64,000 bases of DNA from Rhizobium chutanense. Its GTDB lineage: Bacteria > Pseudomonadota > Alphaproteobacteria > Rhizobiales > Rhizobiaceae. The DNA lies in contig NZ_NWSV01000005.1 in assembly GCF_002531935.1 (NCBI RefSeq), forward strand, positions 248,001-312,000, written 5' to 3'. This document shows positions 41,588 through 50,564 of this stretch, one piece after another. Position numbers and translations under genes: made by a program. Under the pieces are notes generated by a model. The model had not been told where the DNA came from, did not search any database, and worked only from the letters and a program-made list of their open reading frames with translations. The stretch's first letter is position 1, and every line of letters begins with the position of its first letter.

Positions 41588-44211
41588 AGCTCACCGCCCT
41601 TCGCCTGCACAATGTCAAACGTTTCGCCGGTCGCGGCATCGCCGTCGAAGGCATCACCGACGGCGTCAATGTGTTGAGCGCGGCCAATGAACATGGCAAA
41701 TCGACCTGTTTCGAGGCGCTGCATGCGCTGTTCTTCCAGCCGCACAGCGGCACGCCGAAAAACGTGCAGATGCTGCGCCCCTATAGCGGCGGCAATCCGA
41801 TCGTCGAGGCCGATATTTCGATCGAAACCGGCCGTTACCGCCTGACCAAGCAATTTTATAGTGGACGGCGCGCCAGCGTCACCGATCTCGGCAGCGGCCG
41901 GATCGTCGCCCAGGCCGACGAGGCCGAGGCTTTCATCGGCGATCTCATTTCCGGCGGAACATCAGGCCCGGCCGGCCTGCTCTGGGTGCGCCAGGGCGTC
42001 ACCGGCATCGAAAATCGCAGCAAGAGCGAGGAAGAAAACGACAAGCGGGTGCGCGAAAGCCTGCTGTCTTCGGTGCAGGGCGAGGTGGAGGCGCTGACCG
42101 GCGGACGGCGCATGACGGCCGTGCTCGAAGCCTGCGAGGAAGAGCTCAATCGCCTGGTCACCACGACGCTCCGGCCAAAGACCGGAGGCCGCTTTGCCGC
42201 CGCGCTCGAGGAGCGAGACCGGCTGCAGGCGGAGGAGGCCCGGCTGGCCAAGGAGGTCGAGATGCTGCACGGCGCGCTCGACCGCCGCCGCTCCGTGCAG
42301 GCGAGGCTCCGCGAATTGGAAAATACGGACGAGGAGGCCGGCCGGAAGGCGGCGATTGCCAATGCCGAGGCCGTGCTCGAAGCCGCCAAACTGCATGAGA
42401 GGGAACTCAAGGCGCTCGATGCCGAAGCCGCTCTAGCCGCCAGCCGTCGCGATGCGGCGCAGCAGGCATACGACCGCTTCCTCACGGCATTGAACCGCAG
42501 CGGCGAGCTCGCGCGGCGTTTCGCCCTGGCGCAAAAAGAACTTTCCAATGCAGCCGAGCGGCGCACCGCATCGCTTGTTGAAAGCGAGGCTGCAGCGGCG
42601 GAGGTGCAGGCGGCCGAAGAAGAGGAGCGGGTGAACCGCGAATGGCTCGCGCGGCTGGAGGCGGCGCTGCGGTCACGCCACGCCGCCGAGCGTCTGGCCG
42701 AGCTTCGCCAGCGTCTCGAACAGGCGGAAGCAGCGCGGCAGCAGATCGAGGACGGGGAGGCGGCGCATGCCTTGCTCGCCATTCCAGCCGATGCGATCGA
42801 GCGGCTCGAAGCGCTTGATCTCAAGATCGTCGGCCTGCGCGCGGCCGCCGAGGTCGGCCTTCCCACCCTCCGGATCGATTACCTCAAAGACGTCTCCGGA
42901 ACGGTGAGCATGGACCGCCAGCCTTTGCCCGGCGGCGAGGATAAAAGCTTTGCCGGCATGGCGAGGCTCGACATAGCGGGCGTCGGCACCCTGACCATCC
43001 ATTCCAGCCGGCAGGCGGAACAGGACGGAGCGCTGGAGACCGCGCAATCCGCCCGCCAGACACTGCTCGCCAAGCTCGGTGTCGACAGTCTGCTCGCAGC
43101 GCGACAGCGCGATATCGCCGCGCGGAGCAAGCACGAGGAGCTGGTGCGGGCACGCCAGCGGCTCGCCGATCTCGCCCCGAAGGGCATCGACGCGCTTCAC
43201 CTCGACGCCGCGCGCTTTGCCGAACTCAGCGAGGGTCCGGTCGAACTCGACGCCGACCCGGAAGAGGTGCGCACCCGTCTCGCGGATGCGACGCGGCGCA
43301 TCGAACGGGCGCGGAACCGGGCGCGGGAAGCGTCGATGATGCGCACCGAGGCCGGCGAGGCCATATTGCGCGCGCAGACCGAGCATGCCAGGCTTCACCA
43401 GGAACTCGAGGCGATCGAGGCGATCATCGGCCCCGAAGCTGTCCGAAATGATGTGCAGCAGGATCTTGCTGTCGAACTTTCCAGCGCCAAAGAGCAGTTC
43501 GATGCGGCCGAACTCCGGGCCGGGCCTTTGCGCCGGACAGGGCGGGACCTCGCAGGCGCGGAGGCCGCCCTTGCCCGGGCGCGCTCGGTCGCCGACGCCG
43601 CCGGACGCGAAATTGCCAGGCTGCGCGAAGAGCTTGCCGATCTCGGTGGTCAGATCCGCACCCGCTCGGACAGCGCGGTGGAAGAAAACTGGTCGGAGAT
43701 CCGCGATTTGCTCGCCGCGGCGCGCGAGCAGGTAAAGCGTTTCGAGACCGAGGTCGCCGTGCTCGATCGCCTGCGCAAGGCGCTGACGGCAACGCGGGCG
43801 GCCGCGCGCGACCTCTATCTCAAGCCGGTTATGAACGAACTCGCGCCGCTGGTCGGCCTGCTGTTCGACGACATCTCGATCACCTTCGACGGCGACAGCT
43901 TGCTGCCGCAGATTGTCCGCCGCAACGGCCTGGACGAGGATGTCGACCGGCTGAGCGGCGGCATGCGGGAACAGCTCTCGGTGCTGACCCGCCTTGCCTT
44001 CGCCCGGCTGCTCACCCGCGACGGCCGGCCGGCCCCCGTCATCCTCGACGATGCCCTGGTCTATTCCGACGACGACCGCATCGAGCGGATGTTCGATGCC
44101 CTGCATCGCCAGTCGCGCGATCAGCAGATCCTGGTCTTCTCCTGCCGCCAGCGCGCCTTCGCCAGGCTGGGCGGCAATGTGCTCGCCATGCAGCCATGGC
44201 AGCCGGATTGA
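41584..44211 (+). CDS. SbcC/YhaN-like SMC-type ATPase
   Basis: An 875-aa ABC/SMC ATPase. N-terminal P-loop ANEHGKST (about 36-43); C-terminal signature LSGGMREQLSVLTRLAFARLL, Walker B PVILDDALVYSDD and switch QILVFSCRQ. The middle (about 190-780) is mostly Ala/Glu/Arg-rich coiled coil. It lacks the CxxC zinc hook of SbcC/Rad50 at the coil apex. Length and hookless coil are closer to Bacillus YhaN. It works with the phosphoesterase encoded in overlap upstream, presumably in DNA-end processing. Confidence 0.87.
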   Translation: MKLTALRLHNVKRFAGRGIAVEGITDGVNVLSAANEHGKSTCFEALHALFFQPHSGTPKNVQMLRPYSGGNPIVEADISIETGRYRLTKQFYSGRRASVTDLGSGRIVAQADEAEAFIGDLISGGTSGPAGLLWVRQGVTGIENRSKSEEENDKRVRESLLSSVQGEVEALTGGRRMTAVLEACEEELNRLVTTTLRPKTGGRFAAALEERDRLQAEEARLAKEVEMLHGALDRRRSVQARLRELENTDEEAGRKAAIANAEAVLEAAKLHERELKALDAEAALAASRRDAAQQAYDRFLTALNRSGELARRFALAQKELSNAAERRTASLVESEAAAAEVQAAEEEERVNREWLARLEAALRSRHAAERLAELRQRLEQAEAARQQIEDGEAAHALLAIPADAIERLEALDLKIVGLRAAAEVGLPTLRIDYLKDVSGTVSMDRQPLPGGEDKSFAGMARLDIAGVGTLTIHSSRQAEQDGALETAQSARQTLLAKLGVDSLLAARQRDIAARSKHEELVRARQRLADLAPKGIDALHLDAARFAELSEGPVELDADPEEVRTRLADATRRIERARNRAREASMMRTEAGEAILRAQTEHARLHQELEAIEAIIGPEAVRNDVQQDLAVELSSAKEQFDAAELRAGPLRRTGRDLAGAEAALARARSVADAAGREIARLREELADLGGQIRTRSDSAVEENWSEIRDLLAAAREQVKRFETEVAVLDRLRKALTATRAAARDLYLKPVMNELAPLVGLLFDDISITFDGDSLLPQIVRRNGLDEDVDRLSGGMREQLSVLTRLAFARLLTRDGRPAPVILDDALVYSDDDRIERMFDALHRQSRDQQILVFSCRQRAFARLGGNVLAMQPWQPD

Positions 44212-44377
44212 TCGGGATCGATGCTCGGGCAGGGACGACGCGTCGCTCAAGTTAGAGATAGGCGGCAGCCGTCCAGGAAAAGCCGAGGCCAGCGCAGCCT
44301 TGATTGGTGACCACCGCGGCCAATGACATGGTCTTGGCCCATCCGTCCAATTGCCGGAGATGACCGAGAGGTCGGCC

Positions 44378-45433
44378 TTAGCGTTTGCCGATCGATGGAC
44401 TAAACACCATGAGGCTCAGAATCTCAAAGAGCACCTGTGCTGCGGCGTGCGCTGTGTTGGTCGTTGCGTCATATTGCGGAGCCACTTCGACGACGTCACC
44501 ACCCACCAGGTTGACCCCTTTCAGCCCGCGTATCAGTTCAAGCACCTCACGTGTGGTCAATCCACCGACCTCGGGCGTGCCCGTGCCGGGAGCAAAGCTC
44601 GGATCGAGGCTGTCGACATCGAAGGAAAGATAAGTCGGGCCATCGCCGACGATGGATTTTGCCTTGGCGACGACGGCCGCAATCCCCATTCCGCTGATGT
44701 CCTCGGCGTGGATCACGGTCATTCCCGATGCATAGGAGAATTCCCACAAATATTCCGCCGAACCACGGATGCCGATCTGGATTGTCCTTGTCGGATCGAG
44801 CACGCCGTCCAGCACCGCATTGCGGAACGGTCCGCCATGATGAAACTTCGTCTGATCGAAGGCGCCGCTTGTGTCGCAATGGGCATCGATATGAATGAGG
44901 CCGACCGGTTGCTGCCGACCGATGGCCTTCAAAATCGGGTGGCTGATGGAATGATCGCCCCCGACGGAAAGCGGGGCAACGCCGGCATCGATGATCTGGC
45001 CGATGCGTTTTTCGATGTCGTCGTGGCTGAGTTCCAGTCGGTAACGGCTTTGGAACGGGATATCGCCGATGTCGGCGACCCGAAGATCGAAGACCGGCGC
45101 CGTGGCGAGGACGTGATTGTACGGGCCGATCCTTTCGATGGCGCGAAGCGCTCTCGGTCCGAAACGCGAGCCTGGACGATTGGTGACGCCAAGATCCATG
45201 GGGATGCCGGTGATTGCAACCTGGAGATTGCCGAAGTCCGGATCCTCGGCCGCGACCTGCATGTAAGGCGCGCTGAGGAAGGTCGGAACTCCGGCGTATG
45301 GCGCCAGCCGCGTGCCGCTCTTGGAGATGATCTTCTCCGCCACTTTGCGAAATTTCTCGTCGAAAATCTCGCCGCCATTGGCATCTGCAAATTCTGCGCG
45401 CAGCTGTTCGAGCCGCGTTTTGTCCCACACCAT
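44378..45433 (-). CDS. Agmatinase/guanidinobutyrase-type ureohydrolase
   Basis: A 351-aa arginase-family enzyme that would hydrolyse a guanidino compound to urea and an amine. Manganese-ligand motifs: GGDHSISHP, HIDAHCDT and SFDVDSLDPSFAPGTGTPE. These are complete. Agmatine, guanidinobutyrate or another guanidino acid are candidates. I chose ATG 45433 (MVWDKTRLEQL) with GGAG 10 bp upstream; the much longer open frame upstream is antisense to the aminotransferase gene. Divergent from that gene, sharing a 96-bp promoter region with a direct repeat. Confidence 0.88.
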   Translation of the reverse strand: MVWDKTRLEQLRAEFADANGGEIFDEKFRKVAEKIISKSGTRLAPYAGVPTFLSAPYMQVAAEDPDFGNLQVAITGIPMDLGVTNRPGSRFGPRALRAIERIGPYNHVLATAPVFDLRVADIGDIPFQSRYRLELSHDDIEKRIGQIIDAGVAPLSVGGDHSISHPILKAIGRQQPVGLIHIDAHCDTSGAFDQTKFHHGGPFRNAVLDGVLDPTRTIQIGIRGSAEYLWEFSYASGMTVIHAEDISGMGIAAVVAKAKSIVGDGPTYLSFDVDSLDPSFAPGTGTPEVGGLTTREVLELIRGLKGVNLVGGDVVEVAPQYDATTNTAHAAAQVLFEILSLMVFSPSIGKR

Positions 45434-45485
45434 GCGCTTGCGTCTCCGCTTCAGATCCGTCTCGTCAGACAAAGAGGTTGAGAAA

Positions 45486-45515
45486 GCAATTGGTATCGTT
45501 GTAGCAATCGGTATC
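45486..45515. repeat. Tandem 12-bp direct repeat in divergent promoter
   Basis: GCAATTGGTATC (45486-45497) and GCAATCGGTATC (45504-45515), one mismatch, 18-bp period. Located between the ureohydrolase and aminotransferase genes, ending 14 bp before the aminotransferase ATG. Likely a regulator binding site; regulator unknown. Confidence 0.5.
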
Positions 45516-45529
45516 AAAGAGAAATCGAC

Positions 45530-46693
45530 ATGATCGCTGCAAAACCCAATACCCTCGTTGCCCGCCTCTCTGCCCCGCCCATTCCTTCCGTCGTCGCCTG
45601 GAGCCGCGAATACAAAGGAGAAAAAGGGCCGCTCATCGATCTGTCGCAGGCCGTGCCCGGCTATCCCGCACATCCGGAGATGCTTCGGCTTCTCGGCGAG
45701 GCGGCCGGACAACAGGCGATGACCGGATACGGGCCGATCGAGGGCGAACCTCTGTTGCGCAAGACCTATGCGGCTCACGTTGCCGAGCTCTACGGCGCCG
45801 ATGTTTCCGCCGGCAATATCCAGATCACCGCCGGCTGCAATCAGGCGTTCATGTGCGCGGCGATCGCGCTTGCGGGCGCGGGCGATACGGTCGCTCTCAC
45901 CAATCCCTTTTATTTCAATCACGACACGACGCTGTCGATGCTCGGAATTGGGCGGCATCTGGTCGATTGCGATCCCGCCGGCGGGTTTCTTCCCGATCCG
46001 CGTTCGGCCGAAGCGGCACTTGCGGCCGGCGCGAAGGTGCTTGCCGTCGTGACACCCAACAATCCCACCGGGGCGGTGTATCCGCCAAGCCTGCTGCACG
46101 AGCTTTTCGTCCTCTGCCGGAAATATGGCGCCTGGCTGATTCTCGATGAAACCTATCGCGATTTCCTTGGCGAGGATGACGGGCGGCCGCACTCTCTGCT
46201 GTCCGAGCCGGACTGGGAGGACACGCTCGTTCTTCTCTACAGCTTTTCGAAATCCTTCTGCATTCCCGGTCATCGGCTGGGTGCGATCACGGCCGGACCC
46301 AAACTCATCGCCGAGATCGCCAAGGTGATGGACAATATGCAGATCTGCGCACCGCGCTCGGCTCAGATCGCCGTTGCATCGGCGATCCCGGCGCTCGCCG
46401 ATTGGCGGGCCGGAAATCGGCTGGAGATCGCCCGCAGGGCTCACGCGTTGAGAAAGGTCTTTTCCGGGCTACCGGATTGGGAGATCGGAGCGATCGGCGC
46501 CTATTTCGCCTTTGTCCGCCATCCCCACGCAGATCGATCGTCTTCAGAGGTTGCCGAAAAGCTCGCTAGGGAAGCCGGCATTGTTTCTTTGCCCGGCGCC
46601 TATTTCGGCGAAGGACAGGAGCGTTACCTCAGACTTGCCTTTGCCAATGCGGATGTCGCCTCGATCGGGCTATTGACCGAGCGCCTTCGCTAG
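45530..46693 (+). CDS. PLP-dependent aminotransferase, class I/II
   Basis: A 387-aa fold-type I aminotransferase. Landmarks: ITAGCNQAF (phosphate cup), TPNNPTGAVY, LILDETYRDF, and the Schiff-base lysine in YSFSKSFCIPGHRLGAI. The C-terminal Arg candidate lies in ERYLRLAFANA. It would transfer an amino group from an amino acid; the substrate cannot be read. Single gene, convergent with the flavin reductase gene, their 3' ends overlapping by 24 bp. With the divergent ureohydrolase it may form an arginine- or guanidino-compound route (inference). Confidence 0.88.
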   Translation: MIAAKPNTLVARLSAPPIPSVVAWSREYKGEKGPLIDLSQAVPGYPAHPEMLRLLGEAAGQQAMTGYGPIEGEPLLRKTYAAHVAELYGADVSAGNIQITAGCNQAFMCAAIALAGAGDTVALTNPFYFNHDTTLSMLGIGRHLVDCDPAGGFLPDPRSAEAALAAGAKVLAVVTPNNPTGAVYPPSLLHELFVLCRKYGAWLILDETYRDFLGEDDGRPHSLLSEPDWEDTLVLLYSFSKSFCIPGHRLGAITAGPKLIAEIAKVMDNMQICAPRSAQIAVASAIPALADWRAGNRLEIARRAHALRKVFSGLPDWEIGAIGAYFAFVRHPHADRSSSEVAEKLAREAGIVSLPGAYFGEGQERYLRLAFANADVASIGLLTERLR

Positions 46694-47209
46694 ACCGCTG
46701 CGATCGACCTCCGCCGGAAGTTGGTGATAGCCACCGCGCCAGTAAAGCAGCGGTCCTATGCCGTGGCGGATTTCGATCGCGCAGACATGTCCGACCAAAA
46801 TCGCATGGGAACTGTAGTGAAATGCCGTTTCGAGCTTGCAGTCCAGGACCGTCAGGGCATTTTCAAGGGCGGCAGCACCCGTCTTGAGATGATGCCATCC
46901 CGCATCGCCGTAGCGCTCCGAGCCCTTTCGCCCGTCAAAACCGGCAAAGGATTGCGCCACCTGCTGCTGGTCGGCGGCGAGCACGTTGACACAGAAGCAG
47001 CCGTATCGCTGCAGCGCCGGCCATGAGGAAGACGCCCGGTTGACACTGACGATGACGGAAGGCAGTTCCGCCGACAGCGAGGAGACCGACGTTGCGGTGA
47101 AGCCGGTGCGGTCTTGTCCGTCGCCGACCGTAATCACGCTGACGGCACCGGCCAGATGACGCATCGACAGCTTGAAGTCCGCTTCGCTGATCAAAGCCTC
47201 GGCACTCAT
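46670..47209 (-). CDS. Flavin reductase (HpaC-like)
   Basis: A 179-aa short-chain flavin reductase that supplies FMNH2 to a partner monooxygenase. Typical features: FKLSMRHLAGAVSVITV at the N-terminus, GFTATSVSSLSAELPSVIVSVNRASSSW, CVNVLAADQQ and the C-terminal LLYWRGGYHQL. Its ATG overlaps the monooxygenase stop by one base (TGATG), so the two components are produced together. GGAG lies 8 bp before the start. Confidence 0.92.
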   Translation of the reverse strand: MSAEALISEADFKLSMRHLAGAVSVITVGDGQDRTGFTATSVSSLSAELPSVIVSVNRASSSWPALQRYGCFCVNVLAADQQQVAQSFAGFDGRKGSERYGDAGWHHLKTGAAALENALTVLDCKLETAFHYSSHAILVGHVCAIEIRHGIGPLLYWRGGYHQLPAEVDRSGLAKALGQ

Positions 47210-48561
47210 CAGGCTGGCTCCTTCGTTTTGGCGAAGCGATTGACAGGCATTGAAAGACCGAGGTTTTCCCGCAAGGTCTTGCCCTCATATTCCTCGCGGA
47301 ACAGCCCGCGGCGGCGAAGTTCCGGCAGCACAAGCCGCACGAAGTCGTCGAGACTGGACGGCAAGGTCGGGAACATCAGGATGAAGCCGTCGGCGGCGCG
47401 CGTCTCGAACCATTCCTCCATGTAGTCGGCAATCTGGGCCGGCGTGCCCGTCATGCCGTTTCCGGTATGCTTCTCCGCATAGTGCCGGATGAGTTCGCCG
47501 ACGGTGCGGCCGCTTCTGACGAAATCGACCAGTTCGTCGAACAGGGCGCGCGATCCCTTTGGCGCCGCCGGCAGCCGATCCATGGGGAAGGGCTTGTCGA
47601 GAGCCACGTCGCGCAGGTCCGCTTCCAGGAATTCGGAGAGCATCAGCCGGCCGACATCGGGATGCATCTTGTCGATCAGATAATCCACCTTGGCCTTTGC
47701 CTCGGCTTCGGTTTCACCGACGTTGATGACGATGCCCGGCATGATTTTCAGGTCGTCCGGATCGCGCCCATAGGCCGGCATACGGCTTTTGACGTTTTCA
47801 TAGAAAGCGCGGTTTCGATCGATATTCGATGCGAGGCTGAAGACGATTTCGGCGGTGCGTGCCGCCATGTCCATTCCGGGTTCCGAACCGCCCGCCTGGG
47901 CGATGACGGGGCGGCCCTGGGGCGTTCGCGCAATGTTGAGCGGACCGCGAACCTGGAAGTGCTTGCCTTTATGATTGAGCGTGTGGTGCTTGTCCTTGTC
48001 ATAATAGACACCGTTTTCACGGTCGAGAAGCAGTGCGCCCTCCTCGAAGCTGTCCCAGAGACCGAACACGACATCGACAAACTCGTTGCCGCGCTCGTAG
48101 CGCAGCGCATGCGGATCGAGCCCCTCGCGATTGAAGTTGTAGCCGGTTTCGTCGTGATCCGACGTAACGACATTCCAGCAGACGCGGCCCTTGCTCAGAT
48201 GGTCGATCGAGGCAAACAGACGTGCGACATTGAATGGCTCGTAGTAACTCGTCGACACCGTCGCGACCAGACCGAGATCGCTGGTGGTGACGGCAAGTGC
48301 CGAAAGCAGCGAGAGGGGTTCGAAACGGTTCATCTTGGTCGGGATGCGGGCAAGCGCATTCGGATCGCCGACGGCGGCGGCGGGAGAATCCGCCATGAAC
48401 ATGAAATCGAACTTGGCCGCTTCGGATCGTTTGGCGACATCGAGCAGATGAGTGAAGTCGTTTGCGCCATGGACGTCGCTTGCCGGATGCAGCCAGGAGG
48501 CGGGATGAAAGCCGAAGGTATAGACGAAAGTCCCGAGTTTCATCTTGTCGGTCCGCGCCAT
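47209..48561 (-). CDS. LLM-class FMN-dependent monooxygenase (NtaA/SnaA/DszA family)
   Basis: A 450-aa luciferase-like monooxygenase using FMNH2 from the reductase encoded next. Family motifs: FDFMFMADSPAAA, ATVSTSYYEPFNVARLFASIDHLSKGR, WNVVTSDHDETGYNFNREG, and RPVIAQAGGSEPGMDMAA. Relatives oxidise nitrilotriacetate, dibenzothiophene sulfone, pristinamycin precursors and alkyl or heterocyclic N/S compounds. AGGAG precedes the ATG. A LysR gene lies upstream on the same strand, and paired GCGCAAATT repeats occupy the gap. Substrate unknown. Confidence 0.9.
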   Translation of the reverse strand: MARTDKMKLGTFVYTFGFHPASWLHPASDVHGANDFTHLLDVAKRSEAAKFDFMFMADSPAAAVGDPNALARIPTKMNRFEPLSLLSALAVTTSDLGLVATVSTSYYEPFNVARLFASIDHLSKGRVCWNVVTSDHDETGYNFNREGLDPHALRYERGNEFVDVVFGLWDSFEEGALLLDRENGVYYDKDKHHTLNHKGKHFQVRGPLNIARTPQGRPVIAQAGGSEPGMDMAARTAEIVFSLASNIDRNRAFYENVKSRMPAYGRDPDDLKIMPGIVINVGETEAEAKAKVDYLIDKMHPDVGRLMLSEFLEADLRDVALDKPFPMDRLPAAPKGSRALFDELVDFVRSGRTVGELIRHYAEKHTGNGMTGTPAQIADYMEEWFETRAADGFILMFPTLPSSLDDFVRLVLPELRRRGLFREEYEGKTLRENLGLSMPVNRFAKTKEPA

Positions 48562-48607
48562 TGAGCTCTCCTGTTATGTCGGGTTGCGCCGCCAAGGCAT
48601 GGCGACT

Positions 48608-48633
48608 GCGCAAATTATCGCCCGGCGCAAATT
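48608..48633. repeat. Paired GCGCAAATT direct repeats before the monooxygenase gene
   Basis: GCGCAAATT at 48608-48616 and again at 48625-48633 (17-bp period), 47-72 bp upstream of the monooxygenase start. An inverted ATTTGCGCC occurs at 49629-49637 before the LysR gene itself, suggesting a shared regulator site. Confidence 0.45.
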
Positions 48634-48672
48634 TTCATCAATATCGCGCAGCTGAGTTCCGTTTTAGTTTTT

Positions 48673-49611
48673 CTAAACTATCGGCTTGGGCGCCGACGCC
48701 GCGGCCTGCTGACGGGAAATAGCGATGAGCCAGTCGCGGAATTCGCGCCCGTGGGGCTTCTGCAAGGCCGCACGATCCCAGGCGAGAAAATAGCTTTCCC
48801 GCAACGCAATGCGCATGTCGACCGGAATGACCAGCGTCTGCGCCTCAAGCTCATCTGATATCATCGACATCTGCGCGAGAACGACGCCGCGCTTGTTGAC
48901 GGCCGCATCGATTGCGCTGCTCGACAGGGTGAAGGAGAGGCCTGATGTCGACGCATCGAAGGGGACGTTGGCCTTGGCGGCAAACTCCGCCCAGCTGGGG
49001 TACGGGGTAAAGTGCCGTTCCCACTCGACATGGAGGAGGGGTTGTTCGAAGAGCTCGCGAGCCACATGCGCACGATCCCGCATCAGCGCCGGTGAGCAGG
49101 CCGGCACGACCCAGTCCCGAAACAATTCGGTATAATGTTCGTGCTGCAGGACATCAGACCCGTAGCTCACGCGGAAATCGACATCGTCGAAACCGATCCG
49201 GGGTTCCCTGTCGCGGCCGATGATCCGCACCTGCACGTCGGGATGAAGCGCCTGCCAGTCAAAGATGCGCCTGCCGATCCATTTGTTGACGACGGAGGAC
49301 AGCGCACTGAGCACCAATGCCGTCTCATTGCGGGCCTTTTCCAGCAGTTGCTGGGCGAGCGCGAATTGCTCGAACCCCTTCGATATCTCCTGATGGTAGA
49401 GCCGTCCCCAGGCGGTCAGTTCCACGGTTCGTCCGCTGCGCTCCAGGAGCGAAACTCCCAGAAAGCTCTCGATCTTGCGAATCTGCTGGCTGATGGCCCC
49501 CGGCGAGACCTTGAGCTCGAGTGCCGCGGCGGTCACGCCGCCGCAGCGACCCACCGCCTCGAAGGCTTGCAGGCTTTTCAGCGGGATCGCCTTGAGGCGC
49601 TCTTCGGTCAC
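48673..49611 (-). CDS. LysR-family transcriptional regulator
   Basis: A 312-aa LysR protein. HTH: LKSLQAFEAVGRCGGVTAAALELKVSPGAISQQIRKIE, about residues 10-48; the effector domain follows from LVLSALSSVVNKWIGRRI. It resembles the GcvA/AmpR subgroup. Two in-frame GTGs follow GAGAGG; the second (49611, spacing 8) was taken. Lies directly upstream of, and in the same direction as, the monooxygenase-reductase pair, which it probably controls through the GCGCAAATT sites. Confidence 0.88.
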   Translation of the reverse strand: MTEERLKAIPLKSLQAFEAVGRCGGVTAAALELKVSPGAISQQIRKIESFLGVSLLERSGRTVELTAWGRLYHQEISKGFEQFALAQQLLEKARNETALVLSALSSVVNKWIGRRIFDWQALHPDVQVRIIGRDREPRIGFDDVDFRVSYGSDVLQHEHYTELFRDWVVPACSPALMRDRAHVARELFEQPLLHVEWERHFTPYPSWAEFAAKANVPFDASTSGLSFTLSSSAIDAAVNKRGVVLAQMSMISDELEAQTLVIPVDMRIALRESYFLAWDRAALQKPHGREFRDWLIAISRQQAAASAPKPIV

Positions 49612-49641
49612 TTGCACAACCTCTCGTGATTTGCGCCAAAC

Positions 49642-50355
49642 TCAATTTGCCATCGGATGAAACGTCCCCGCGAACTGGAACCGGTCGCCTGGGTGGATAA
49701 ACTCGACATAGGTCACCGTGCGGCCGTTCTGCCAGGTCTGGCGGATGAAGCTCAGGCACGCCTCGCCCCTTTCCGTCTGCAGGATTCGGGCGGTCGCAGT
49801 ATCCGCCGAGACGGCACGAATGACATGTTTGGCCTTGGACCAGGGCACTTCCTGAAGCAGCCACTTGCCGGGCGGAGTTGAAGCAAAGCTCTCCTCTCTC
49901 GCCCGCGGGACGGCATCGAGCATGATAATCCGCCGCTCGATGGCATTCGGCCTGCCGTCGACGATGTGCAGGCATTGAAGCCTGAGGACTTCTGCATCGG
50001 CAGCTTCCGAGAGCTGCTGCGCTTCCGCCTCCCCAAGGCGCTCGATCTTGCGGGCAAGGATTTCGAAGTGGTGTTCGTGCCCTGCCAGTTCCGCTTCGGT
50101 GCTGATATCCTGGATATCCATCACCGTGCGGTCGATCTGAGGTGATGCGACGAACGAACCGGTCTTGCGCCTTCTGACGATCATGCCGCGCTCGGCCAGC
50201 GCCGACAGCGCCTTGCTGACCGTCATACGCGAGCATTGGTATTGCCTCACGAGTTCGCGCTCGACGGGAATGCAGTCACCCGGCCGCCAAATGCCGCTGA
50301 TGATCTTCGTCTCGATATCCGTGAAAATACGCTGGTAAATCGACACCAAGCCCAC
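49642..50355 (-). CDS. GntR/HutC-family regulator with UTRA domain
   Basis: A 237-aa regulator. N-terminal winged HTH (IYQRIFTDIETKIISGIWRPGDCIPVERELVRQYQCSRMTVSKAL, in outline) and a C-terminal UTRA ligand domain (ERRIIMLDAVP; FIRQTWQNGRTVTYVEFIHPGDRFQF). It is close in style to HutC, the urocanate-responsive histidine-utilisation repressor, but no hut genes are present. Start is GTG 50355 or a nearby GTG/TTG. Divergent from the amino-acid ABC operon, which it likely represses. Confidence 0.85.
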   Translation of the reverse strand: MGLVSIYQRIFTDIETKIISGIWRPGDCIPVERELVRQYQCSRMTVSKALSALAERGMIVRRRKTGSFVASPQIDRTVMDIQDISTEAELAGHEHHFEILARKIERLGEAEAQQLSEAADAEVLRLQCLHIVDGRPNAIERRIIMLDAVPRAREESFASTPPGKWLLQEVPWSKAKHVIRAVSADTATARILQTERGEACLSFIRQTWQNGRTVTYVEFIHPGDRFQFAGTFHPMAN

Positions 50356-50438
50356 ACCTCATCCGGCGTCAACGATCACAGATCCGGAACGGTCATCGCT
50401 GCCACCCGGCACAAATTTTGCGTTCCTCGTCTTTTGCA

Positions 50439-50479
50439 TTGACACTCTAGGCCCGCCTATATCTATTTGTATAGTCAAA
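50439..50479 (+). promoter_or_regulatory. Promoter and HutC-type operator of the amino-acid ABC operon
   Basis: A -35 box TTGACA (50439-50444), 17-bp spacer and weak -10 TCTATT (50462-50467). The imperfect palindrome TTTGTATAGTCAAA (50466-50479) overlaps the -10 edge and resembles HutC-family operators. Binding there would block transcription of the binding-protein gene starting at 50565. Confidence 0.5.
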
Positions 50480-50564
50480 AGCGGAGCATAGAAATCCGCG
50501 CAGAGGAAATCGAAGTCGGGAACCACAACTCCTCCGCCGGGGGAATAAAACTGGAGAGATGATC

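Noticed and set aside
42673..44250. Minus-strand frame opposite the SbcC-like ATPase
   Set aside because: No motif; the plus strand carries P-loop, signature and Walker B.
45434..46444. Upstream extension of the ureohydrolase frame
   Set aside because: Antisense to the aminotransferase gene; ureohydrolase homology starts at MVWDKTRLEQL.
49642..50355. Genuine histidine-utilisation (hut) locus because of the HutC-like regulator
   Set aside because: No hutU, hutH, hutI or hutG genes nearby; only the regulator resembles the system.
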